From Nipponacmea schrenckii (taxonomy: Eukaryota; Mollusca; Gastropoda; Lottiidae), in NCBI GenBank assembly GCA_030562195.1, contig CM060202.1, positions 4,650,001-4,714,000 of the forward strand: 64,000 nucleotides of DNA, given 5' to 3'. Positions 48,401-59,136 of this stretch are shown one piece after another (position 1 is the stretch's first letter; the number at the start of each line of letters is the position of its first letter). The translations under genes and the position numbers were made by a program. The notes under the pieces are model-generated. The model was not told the origin of the DNA. It saw nothing but the letters and a program-made list of their open reading frames with translations, and searched no databases.

Positions 48401-51400
48401 TTTTCAGTAAGCTGTTTTATTCAGTATAATTGTAAAAGTTCTCTATATGATAATGAAGTCATAGTTTGAAATTTTCAGGAGTTTAAGTGTGTTTTAACAT
48501 ATACAAATAGTCTTTAGAAATACCAGAATTGCATGAAAATCATATCAATCGCTTCATATATACTTCATACCTGATACAGATAAAAAGTTTAGAAAACCTT
48601 TTTAATATCCCTCTATTATTGGGATCAAGAGATTGAAAATTGCAGTGAAATAGGTTTGTATGTGTTATTCGTATGATGGTAACAAATAAGTTACTTTAAG
48701 TGTCAGTGGTATTTTAGGACAGTGGCATTTTATTTCTGTTGTCAGATTTATGCCCTTCCTTACCCCACTATATTTTTAGATTTGTCATTGTTTTGTTATA
48801 TTTTGCTAGGGTATTGGTGAAGTTGTTGGAGTTGGAGATGGAAGTAAAATGAAAATAGGTCAAACAGTTATTTACTTAAATTATGGAGCTTTCTCTGAAT
48901 ATAAGGTATTTTCAGCAATTTAGTCACCACGGTGGAGAAAGCGTTTGCTTGCTGGATTAAGTAGAGTAGTCAAGTAACACTATTCCTTACTGAAAGTTTC
49001 AGACAAGATACCCAAACACTCATTGGACTTGAAATCTTGTCTCCCTTTATTGTGAGACTCTACAATTGCAAATTAAATTGTTATTTGGTATAGTGCTTGT
49101 TATTGACAGAGTATGTTAAAAATTCATTATTCATTATGAGAACTGCATTGTGAGTTAGACACTTGCTCGCTTACCTGAGGGTCCAGGCCTCAATCCCTAC
49201 AAATGTGGAGATAACACCTTTGGATTTTTCAACAAGGTTTCCCCTTTGTCAGTAATGGTTGGATGGACTGACATGGAAAGAGTGTCTAGTCATTCTGATG
49301 AGACAATAAACCAAGACCCTGTGTGCAAGAGTCTGTGCACATTAAAGATCCCTCGTCAGTTGGAAATTTTTTTAAAAAAAGTTGGAAGGCACACTACATA
49401 ATGCTACCCCTCTTCAATAGCCAAAAGGGTGTGGAAGAGTAAAATGCAAAACTCGATTCACTTCTTGTCATTTCATTGTGTTCTATTTTACAGACGGTTA
49501 AGAATGTGATACCATTACCCAGTTTAAAGGCTGAATTTTTACCATTAATTTTGAGCGGATTGACTGCTTCTATTAGTCTTGATAAGGTATGTTATAGGCA
49601 GTGGTGTATCGCACTTTCATTAACCATGATCAGAAATTCAAAAATAAACTGGAAGCACCTAGCCTACAGTGACAGCATTATTAGTTTTAATAAATGTAAA
49701 GGATTTAAGAAAATAAGCCAAAAAGTGTAAAATTATTGTTGTAGGTTGGTGAAATAAAATCTGGTGAAACAGTACTAGTAACAGGTAGGGTAAACAAATT
49801 TTACATCTTAATAAAAATAATAATAAATGTTAACATTGAGACTTTTTTGATGTATTTTCCAGTAATGTCTGATTAGAGCTTAAAAATGACTGACTGCAAA
49901 TTTGGTCTTTAGGACACTTTCTTTGCATATGTGCTTATTTTTTTTCTGAATTTTTCATGAAAATTGTACAAGATCTTAATTAATTTTATACAATGTCTGG
50001 CTTGAAATTTCCAATAAAAACATCCCTGGGTGGTAGGATTTGATTCTCAGAAATATACAGGTTAGGATGGAAAAAATATGTAATTGGAAAATTTGAAAGA
50101 GGGAGTTCAGATGTCTTCAAATTGAAAAAGAAATATAGACTTACTTATTAAGATTTTTACATACTGATTTTCTCTTTGTATATTCCAGCTGCTGCAGGTG
50201 GAACTGGTCAATTTGCTGTGAGTATTTCAGAGACATTCATCTTAATTATTGCTTTACAGAATCTTTAATTCTTTAAGATTATTAACTCTTTACATGTACA
50301 TGTTTGAATGATGTCTGTTTTTACATTGATAGGTTCAATGGGCTAAAAATGCTGGTTGCCATGTAATTGGTACTTGTTCCAGTGATGAAAAAGTTGACTT
50401 TTTAAAGGTAGGTTATTATAAATCGTGTTGAGTTTTTAAAAAGCAATAAGTATTCTAAAAGTGTTAAAACAGACAGCTGTTATTTTAGAGTACAGGTTGT
50501 GATCGACCTATTAAGTATAAAACTGCATATTGTATTTAAGAGTATTGGTTGTGATCGACCTATTAATTATAAAACTGAATATTGTATTTAAGAGTATTGG
50601 TTGTGAACCTAATCACTATAAAACTGTATATTGTATTGTAGAGTATTGGTTGTAATCAACCTATTAATTATAAAACTGTATATTGTAATTAAGAGTATTG
50701 GTTGTGATCGACCTATAATTATAAAACTGTATTTTGTATTTTAAATTATTGGTTGTGATCGACCTATTAAGTATAAAACTGTATATTGTATTTTAGAATA
50801 TTGGTTGTGATCGACCTATTATTATAAAACTGTATATTGTATTTAAGAGTATTGGTTGTGATCAACCTAATCATTATAAAACTGTATATTGTATTTTAGA
50901 TTATTGGTTGTGATCTACCTATTAAGTATAAAACTGTATATTGTATTTTAGAGTATTGGGTGTGACCAACCTATTAATTATAAAACTGTATATTGTATTT
51001 TAGAGTATTGGTTGTGATCGACCTATTAATTATAAAACTGTATATTGTATTTTAGAGTATTGGTTGTGATCGACCCATCAATTATAAAACTGTATATTGT
51101 ATTTTAGAGTATTGGCTGTGATCGACCCATTAATTATAAAACTGTATATTGTATTTTAGAGTATTGGTTGTGATCGACCCATTAATTATAAAACAATATA
51201 TTGTATTTTAGAATATTGGTTGTGATGGACCTATCAATTCTAAAACTATATTGTATTTAAGAGTATTGGTTGTGACCAACATATTAATTATAAAGCTGTA
51301 TATTGTATTTAAGAGTATTGGTTGTGATCGACCTATTATTATAAAACTGTATATTGTATTTTAGAGTATTGGTTGTGATCGACCCATTAATTATAAAACA

Positions 51401-53561
51401 GAAGTTTTAAAGGATGTTCTGAAAGCTGAATATCCAGTAAGTTTTTTAGGTACTTAGCATACTAATATCCTAATGCCTTAAAGTGATGTTAAAGAGGTTT
51501 TTACAATTGTTATGTATATCCAGAACATTACTTGCATCAATTTTTACCATTTCAATTTTCAATTGGACACCTGTAGTTCCTGGGATTCCACTAAAATAAA
51601 GTACTCCTTGATTTCACTAAAATAAAGTACTCCTTATATGATACTAGAGCATTTAACTAGTCATGTCAACTTTTAATTACTCTTTACTTTGAATTAGTGG
51701 AAAGACCACAGATGTCTGAAAGAAAATTAGAATGGTGCAAATCTATGTCAGTGTCTATAATATATGTAATATTTTTAAGAAAACCTCTTTACAATCCCTT
51801 TCAGGAGTGAATGTCTAACTGCAATATATAGCTGAATTAACTAAAAGCGAGTCTTCCCATTTAGGTATTTTTCATTTATGTAAGAAATGTTCAGCTATCT
51901 TTAAGTGGCACTTTACTAAGTTATCATTATTACATTACACATACATGTATGAAATGACATCACGGTTATAGCATGTTTTAAGTCAGTTGTATAATTTTGA
52001 ATTCCGGATATATGACAATGTATTTCATTTTCAAATAGTGTTCATAGGTTTCAAAGAAATTGTTATTATAAGTTTCATTGAATATGGTGAATTACATGTG
52101 ACTAAATTTGTTTTTGTAGAAAGGTATAGATGTTATATATGAATCTATTGGTGGAGAAATGTTTGATACTTGTGTTAACAGGTTAGTAACTTTGGTCTTA
52201 TTTTTCCAGTCTATTTGGTATCAATAATGTACATCTATTATTTCAATCTATCATTCATAATATATTTATTATTCCAGTGTATTGGGTATTTATAATGTAT
52301 ATTTATTATTTCTGTCTATTTGGTATCAATAATGTACATCTATTATTTTCGTTATTGGGTATTCATAATGTACATTTATTATTTCTGTCTATTTGGTATC
52401 AATAATGTACATCTATTATTTTGGTTTATTGGGTATTCATAATGTACATTTATTATTTCTGTCTATTTGGTTGCAATAATGTACATTTATTATTTTGGTT
52501 TATTGGGTATTCATTATGTACATTTATTATTTCTGTCTATTTGGTATCAATAATGTACATTTATTATTTCTGTCTATTGGGTATCTATAACATTTATTTA
52601 TTATTTCAGGCTATTTGGTATCTTTTTTCTTTTATTTATTATTTCAGTCTATTGGGTATCTATTACATTTATTTATTATTTCAGTCTTGCAGTAAAAGGT
52701 AGACTAATTATTATTGGGTATATATCAGGATATGAAACAAAGAAAGGTTTCACACCGTCCAGATTAGCAACTTTACCTCAAAAGGTCAGAAATATAGTTA
52801 TGACAACTATGGAAAACTTTCAAATTTTTCATGAGAGATAGAAACAGTGAATACTTGATTTGGGTATTTCAGAATTAGTTTAAATTAGCCATACTGTTAT
52901 TTGAGCATTTTGACATCTATAAAATATGAATTGTGTTTTTTCCTAGCTTTTACCTATATCAGCCAGTGTACGAGGGTTTTTCCTGTTTAACTATAGTAAA
53001 GATTATAGTGAATATATGATGAAGTTAATACAGTTATTGGCTGAAAATAAAATAATGAGTGTAGTAGATAATGGAGAATCAGTCAAACCGGGTGGTTTTA
53101 AAGGTCTAGATGATATAGCAGATGCAATTGATGTGAGTCTTTATTTTGGTATTTGGTAGAGACTTTATTTTGCTCTCTATTGACTCAGTGCGAGACATGA
53201 TCCTTTTGCTACTATCGACATCAGTCAAGAATTCTTTACTTAAATTCACATTTCAAACAACAAGCGCAATAACAGATTTAGACCAAACTAATATCGTAAC
53301 CAAAAATGGCCAAAATGTTTAAAAGACTGAACGTTTCACACTGGTAATTGCTATTGAATTGTCAAAGCTGCCAGTGGGCATATATTGCCTTTTCTGACAA
53401 GCAATTTTAAATACATGTGGATATATACATGTAGTTATTATCAATTTTCCTGCAATTTAGTAAATATTGACTGTTTTCTATCCTTTCAGTATATGTACAG
53501 TGGTAAAAATAAAGGTAAAATCATTGTTGAAATACCGGAGAAGCTTAACAGTCAGCTTTGA
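45420..53561 (+). CDS. PTGR3: PTGR3/ZADH2: medium-chain zinc-type quinone/prostaglandin reductase
   Basis: Coding exons: 45420-45556, 46109-46196, 48810-48905, 49494-49586, 49745-49784, 50189-50217, 50333-50407, 51365-51436, 52120-52181, 52685-52784, 52947-53132, 53490-53561, closing to 349 residues (human about 377). It is an MDR-superfamily NADPH-dependent reductase; the human protein reduces 15-keto-prostaglandins and is linked to lipid metabolism. The N-terminal GroES-like fold carries NASDINYTAGRY and GFEGIGEVVGVG. The Rossmann fold has the cofactor loop A-A-G-G-T-G-Q at about 153-159 and GCDRPINYK at about 189-197. There is no catalytic zinc ligand set, as in quinone-reductase-like members. 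The C terminus is NSQL against NSKL as I recall it for human, a variant PTS1 peroxisomal signal. Introns 7 and 9 are mostly acceptor-bearing tandem arrays, and intron 2 holds a 2.1-kb element. Identity is firm. Confidence 0.93.
46250..48403 (+). mobile_element. mollusc-type tandem-core element A in PTGR3 intron 2
   Basis: The 5' end is a hairpin, ATACGCCCACATGAAATGGG and GGGCGTATATTGTCGTCACCC, then a TCCGTCCGTCGG-rich stretch. About eleven diverged units of roughly 160 bases follow, each with CTCGTAAACACTCTA, TGATGAAACTTGG, AAGGATGAACCCTATTG and GTTATTGCCCTTGTT. The 3' end is CAGTGGGCGTATATTACC and TTGCCTGGCAAGCTATC. The flank TCAGTAAGCTGTTTT occurs immediately on both sides (46235-46249, 48404-48418), although that phrase is also locally repeated. 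The - strand frames here (46286-48168) are unit artefacts. The architecture resembles non-autonomous Helitron-like mollusc elements; I see no transposase. Confidence 0.85.
49140..49450 (+). mobile_element. tRNA-derived SINE in PTGR3 intron 3
   Basis: The head ATTGTGAGTTAGACACTTGC then CTCGCTTACCTGAGGG is A-box-like. AGGCCTCAATCCC occupies the B-box position but has decayed. The body carries GTGTCTAGTCATTCTGATG, AATAAACCAAGACCC, CACATTAAAGATCCCTCG and CAGTTGG, shared with 33090-33290 and in part with 22140. Confidence 0.75.
50490..51400 (+). repeat. 52-base tandem array of splice acceptor plus exon 8 start (PTGR3 intron 7)
   Basis: Seventeen intronic units and the true exon form an unbroken series. 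Each unit reads AGTATTGGTTGTGATCGACC, TATTAATTATAAAAC, then TGTATATTGTATTTTAG. The first 35 bases of the unit are the first 35 of exon 8 (S-I-G-C-D-R-P-I-N-Y-K). The last bases are its polypyrimidine/AG acceptor. A few units are 49-51 bases or lack the AG. The array fills about nine tenths of the intron. Confidence 0.95.
51490..51806. mobile_element. fold-back MITE family F, copy 6, PTGR3 intron 8
   Basis: The left end AAAGAGGTTTTTACAATTG and right end AGAAAACCTCTTTACAATCC are inverted. Inside are CACCTGTAGTTCCTGGGATT, a duplicated CACTAAAATAAAGTACTCCTT, AAGACCACAGATGTCTG and AGAATGGTGCAAATC. This is the most complete pair of ends in the window. Confidence 0.7.
52200..52684 (+). repeat. 37-41-base minisatellite ending at the exon 10 acceptor (PTGR3 intron 9)
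   Basis: About twelve monomers alternate TCTATTTGGTATCAATAATG and TTATTGGGTATTCATAATG, joined by TACATTTATTATTTCTG. In several the joint reads TTTCAG or TTCCAG: AG at 52208-52209, 52276-52277, 52608-52609 and 52646-52647. The true acceptor AG at 52683-52684 is the next joint in the same rhythm. The 52421-52702 open frame is an artefact. Confidence 0.9.
53190..53410 (+). mobile_element. tandem-core element terminal fragment C in PTGR3 intron 11
   Basis: GCTGCCAGTGGGCATATATTG, CCTTTTCTGACAAGC matches the 3' end of element A (CTGCCAGTGGGCGTATATTA, CCTTGCCTGGCAAGC). The 5' hairpin and the core are missing. Confidence 0.65.
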
Positions 53562-55515
53562 ATAAAATAGTATTATATAGTAGACCTTATTCATGAGTCG
53601 GCCATGTTTGAATCCAGAACGAGGCTCATAATGCAAACAAAATGTTCCTGCAGTCAAATCACCAAAAACCAACCTTTCACAAGTCCTGTTTACTAAAACC
53701 TAAAAATATTTTACATCAGTATCATTATTGATTATTGATTAAGCTATTTAAAGAATTTCACATTCACCCATTACTGAAAAAGAGAAGTTTGATGCCCTTT
53801 ATCTTACTGTTCAACTGGTATTTAGTGATAGGCTATCTATTCATGATGTTGCCATATTATCAACAGATGACGTAATTTGCATTATGAACCTCACTTTCAA
53901 TGTCTCAAACACGAGGTATGAATTAGGTCTAAAGTCTTTACCAAAGAAAACTTGTTAGTGCTAAAATTGGCTTCCTCTATGTAGCTTACTTTATGATCTA
54001 TATCAACTGAAACTTGCTCAATTAAATAAATCAAGTATATTTCTCATGTAAATAACAAGAAAATATATATGCCTATTTCAAGTTTGAAACCTGGTAAGAT
54101 ACATGTATATTGTTCATTCATTTCATATAATATGAAAAGAATGTATCTTTTCTTAAATTACGATGATTTTCAAAGTTTGTTCTTTCCAAATATAAATAAT
54201 GATTATGATAATGGTTATCAACTTCTTTGTATAATTAATATACATGTACTATGTTAATTCTGGCATTCAGTTGGGTGTCATGATTTTGTTTATGTTTCTA
54301 AGGTCAAACCACAGTAAGTTGTATGTGTTTAAATGGTGTAAATATTCTTATAAAATCCAATTTGTAATAAAATGTTAGAATAAAGGTATGATTTTATTTT
54401 CTCTGTACACATTAAATGTTGATATAAGAGATGTGAATACTATTAGTGATCAATAAATAAGACAATTACTTATTATGGATATATACTTCTTGAAAATTTA
54501 TTATTTTCAACGTTTCAGTGTGGTTCTCTATACTTGAGCTTCTAATATGCCATGGATGGATTACTATTAATGATTGATTCTATGAAAAAAATTATATTTC
54601 CGAGACTAAGGTACAATCACAATGGATGACGAGCGTGTCCCTTTTAAATATTGGTTAAAGTAACTAATTGAAAAGGTCATGTTGTAAATAAAATATTTTC
54701 ATTAGAAATTGGACATTCATACACCAACACATTAAATAGCAGCAACAACATAGACAATTCTGATATATAATACACAAGATTGGTATTAAACCAATTCAAT
54801 ACCTAACATTTGTATGATATTGCTTTGCCCAAGTTTGTTTGTTTATATATTTGTTAATCGAAATTTCCCATAGAGAGAAGTTCAATAAATCTCATAGCAG
54901 GTACAACAGCAGGGGTGACAAAACAATCTGATTGCAGCAATATCAAATATAAGAAATGAAAAGCATATTGTCCAGGGTTAATCATCATGGAAAGCACGCA
55001 AAGAAAAAACTTTTTTCCAATTATGATGAATATTACCAAACATTCATGGCATTTATACAGTTAACAGTTGGATACTAGTTAAATAGTACTTATTGTAGCA
55101 TAGTTATGATTTCAACAAAACATCGGTTAAAAAATGTCTGATTGGGAAAAAGTAACCCAACAGCCCTGAAAAAAATTATGATTTTCCTAACTAGTTTCAA
55201 TCAATAAATCTATCCTTCAACTGCAGCTTCAACTTTAACAATATCATTGAAAAGATTTGGTAAACACAGAAACATTTGATGAGTTTCATGAAAATCACTA
55301 AAGGCAGGCATGAGAAATGATAAACTTTATGCTCCAAATAGACATAAAAATCCCTGATGAAAAATAAACATACAATCTCTAGGGTTAGGTAAAACGAAAA
55401 CTAATCTGAAATTTTTAGAATTTCAAAAGTCCCAGGAGATCTAGCATACAATGTTCTCCTATTAGACATTAGAGCATGACTTAATAAAATATGAATTAAA
55501 ATGACTAACACACTG
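53562..55515. other. convergent 3' region of PTGR3 and RFXAP
   Basis: Candidate PTGR3 polyadenylation signals are AATAAA at 53561-53566 (overlapping the stop codon), 54366-54371 and 54379-54384. I see no exon chain or RNA gene. Frames at 54069-54257 and 54854-55039 are unsupported. Confidence 0.45.
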
Positions 55516-56907
55516 TCAGGAATTGGTTTGTTGTTGTTGCTGTTGCTGTTGATACTTAGTTTTAGTAGATTCTTGTTTTGCAGTCTGCTGATCTTTTAAA
55601 AACTGCACAACTTCTGGAGACTTTATCAAAGCCTGAAATAAAAAAATTTGGAATAGAAGACTTTGGTCAAAACATCTGAGACACAGCACAAATAATTTAA
55701 GGAAAAATTAAGCTATAGACTGTACATATAGCTGAATAAAGAATAAGAATATCTAATCTGTCAAACGACACACAAATAAAATGAAATGATTGGGGTTTGA
55801 CGTCCTACTCCTATGCACCTTATTGTCTAATAAAGACGGTCAAATAAAATGAAAGGACTGTCATCACAGATTAATAGAAACAGAGACTTTTGAACACTTC
55901 AACTTTTGCATTACATGATCAACTTGGTCACATGACTTAACCATTACCGTTTCTAATACCAGAGTGCTATTGAACACCAAGGGCCCCCCCAAATTTTTTG
56001 AACTAGGGACTTGAAAGCATGTGTTTGTACCTACCATCTTTTTCTCTGTTAGAACCTCATCTAATAAACTAAGTTTAAAGGTATTATCTACAGGATGTAT
56101 ATCACTAGTAAATATAGGTAAACCCTCACGACATGGTGAGATATTAAAATCACCCTACAAAATAATATTATATACAAGAATTACAAACAGGATTATTGAT
56201 TCTGTAGTTCAGTTTGGTCTAACCAGTAGGCAGGCCCTTTTTGTTAATTTCTGAGATCTTCACTGTGCAAGGTCTGTAAAACCTCACAGGGTTAATTTAT
56301 TATCCCGTCAAATGGAATAGATGTTTATATATTTCAGTCTGCATCATTGGCACTAGGAATCAGAAGATATTATCTCATCTTATGCCAGAATGGTTAAAGA
56401 GCATGCTTCCACACACAGTTAAAAGTATAAGCACAAGCTTCAAAGCGTTTTTCAATAACTACTTAGTTTAATAGGTATATTATGTTTAGAGATTCTATTC
56501 TTTTGTCATGACAACTGGTTCTAGAATGCAGTATTGAATAGGTATATTTCTGGAGTCATTAAGATCTCAAACAATTTCAAACTTACCTCACTTCGACTGT
56601 GCCTTCCTTGGCTAGTAGACGGTGTTTTAGATTGTCTCCCTTTCCTTGAGCTACTTGATTTATCACTTCCACGACCTGTACTGGAACTGGCTCTCTGTCT
56701 TGAGTTACTTTTTCTCCGTGCCTTTTTCTTTCCCTCATTTTGAGAGATTACTTGTTCACTTATTTGAGTTTGTGAATTATTTTGAGAAAAATCTCCACTG
56801 CACACAGTATCAATAGTTTCAAGTTTATTGTGCTCAGCACCATCTTGGAATAAATGTCTCATTTCTTCCTCATCACAATCTGAGATATTAATAATATCGT
56901 CAGCCAT
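55516..56907 (-). CDS. RFXAP: RFXAP-like subunit of the RFX transcription complex
   Basis: Three exons on the - strand: 56907-56587, 56154-56035 and 55632-55516, closing to 185 residues. The C-terminal 55 residues carry L-L-D-E-V-L-T-E-K-K then KSPEVVQFLKDQQ and a run of eight glutamines. From memory, human RFXAP ends with LLEQVLNQKR, RSPEVVQFLQKQQ and a glutamine-rich tail, so the RFXANK-binding segment is conserved. The N terminus is acidic (MADDIINISDCDEEEM), followed by a Lys/Arg/Ser-rich stretch at about 60-105. The Cys/His cluster of the human protein is absent and the protein is shorter than human (272). Family role: with RFX5 and RFXANK it binds X-box promoters. The gene lies downstream of DPH3 on the same strand. 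The assignment rests mainly on the C-terminal motif. Confidence 0.72.
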
Positions 56908-59136
56908 TTTGGAGAAGATTTTTTTATATTTACACAGATACTGAAATACAGAAAGTTATTTGTGGTTCTGAATATTGTAATTAGAATAAAGAGTTAACCC
57001 CCTTAGACCCCTAGATTGCTGCAACTTAAATCACTCTTACAAATGCGTAAAGTATATATTGAGGTGATATAAAAGTATTAACCCTAAACAAATATCATTC
57101 TCAGTTTTTGGAAGCACTAATGGAAGTAATCATAAATTGGGTCTTGAATAAACATAAATAGTCTTCAGAAGCACTGTAATTCCTAAAAAAAATTCTATAC
57201 TTCACTCAAAAATATCTCGTATTGGGAATTTTACTTTTTATACTTGCATTTTGTATATAAAGTCATCATTCTTTTTTTCAAACACAGAAAAATTCTGGAC
57301 ATTTGAAGGCTAATTAATAAGATATCAGATCAGAGCAGTTGGGCATAAAACCCAACCATCAATATAGCGTTCATTACAATATGTTCTCCCAATTCAAAAA
57401 TAGTTTAAATGGAAATTCCCATCTTCACAATGTCAACCTTTCACACATTAGTTAAATTCAATACCTTAACAACAATCAGCACTTTTATGTATTGAAAATG
57501 TGTATATGCAGCAATTTGATTTGATTTTACAGTACTAAATAAGATTTGATTGTACACTTCTTCATACAGCCAAAGAGAAAAGGATTGTAAACAATATGGT
57601 TGCATATGAGGCTACTTATTCACATCTGCATGGTCAACTTATATTCATGCTTTCTAACAAGGCATTTGATTGGCTATATATTCAACTATCAAAAGGAAAA
57701 TAAGTCATTTATTGTTTATTGAGTACCATAAAAATGAAAAGTGACTCAAAGCATAAGACAGAATTCATAATAGTGTGACATTGAGAATATGGGAAATACC
57801 CTACCATTATATTAAATTGACAACTACATAAATGAGTTGTTCTTTTTTATGAGCATAAAATATTCATGAGTATGATACACATGACAAAATGAAGTCTTGA
57901 GTTACAAGAACCCTGTACCCCGATGAGAAAGGTACAGAAAGTATAACATAATAATATAATATCACACTATCAATATTAGTCAAGTAGAAACTCATAAATA
58001 ATAATAACGCAATAGGAAGCTTGACGAGAAATTTAATACTGTTCATGATTGAATTTAGAATGAAATTTTTTTCACGACTTATCAATTGCCGAATGTGAGA
58101 AGATTTTCATTATGCACATTACAGTACAGTTCAAAATATAACCAGAAGCAGTCATGTTTATTATGTACTAAAGTAGACCAGTCATGTTTATTATAGACCA
58201 CAGTAGACCAGTCATGTTTATTATAGACCACAGTAGACTAGTCATGTTCATTATAGACTACAGTAGAACAGTCATGTTTATTTTAGACTACAGTCAACCA
58301 GTCGTGATTACTATAGACTAAAGTAGACCTGTCATGTTTATTATATTATACCAAAATGGACCATAGACCACAGTAGACCAGTCATGTTTATTATAGACTA
58401 CAGTAGACCAGTCATGTTTATTTTAGACTACAGTGGACCAGAAATGTTTATTATAGACTATAGTAGACCAGTCATGTTTATTTTAGACTACAGTCAACCA
58501 GTCGTGATTACTATAGACTAAAGTAGACCTGTCATGTTTATTATATTATACCAAGATGGACCAGTTATGTTTATAAAGACTTCAGTCAATCAGTCATGTT
58601 TATTTTAGACTATAGTAGACCAGTCATGTTTATTATAGACTACAGTAGACTAGTCATATTTATTATATACCAAAATAGACCAGTTATGTTTATAATAGAC
58701 TTCAGTAGACCAGTCATGTTTATTAAATACCAAAGTAGACCAGTCATGTTTAAAATAGACTAAAGTAGACCAGTTATGTTTATTACAGACTAAAGTAGAT
58801 CAGTCATGTTTATTATAGACTAAAGTTGACCAGTCATGTTCTGTTATAATTAAGTTACAAAGGTGCAGGGCTGAATTTTGCAGGGATTGTCCAAGCCATA
58901 AATTAATCATAAACACATCATATTGCACATTTATTAATTTTACAGTCAACCATTGTCTTGACGTACCACCACAACTGCCATAGGGCAACAAATTATTGCT
59001 TAACAGTATGTGTGTCCTTCCCCTAAACACAGAATGTTGCAAATTGTAGCAATAAAGATCTAGAATATGATATGTTAAGTAAAAGTCTTACCAAGTTTGC
59101 TTGTTTTTAAAATACTGGTACCAGTATAATATCAAA
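56908..59136. other. intergenic DNA between RFXAP and DPH3
   Basis: This region contains a reverse copy of the 16555/24365 dispersed repeat (about 57150-57240) and the 30-base minisatellite (58148-58850). TTTATT at 58930-58935 is a candidate DPH3 polyadenylation signal on the - strand. I see no other gene; the 57864-58085 and 58800-59042 frames are unsupported. Confidence 0.45.
58148..58850 (+). repeat. 30-base minisatellite between DPH3 and RFXAP
   Basis: About 23 units of CAGTAGACCAGTCATGTTTA + TTATAGACTA occur with a 30-base period. A longer block with CAGTCAACCAGTCGTGATTA and TTATATTATACCA is present twice (about 58285-58370 and 58485-58565), showing a later segmental duplication inside the array. 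Confidence 0.93.
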
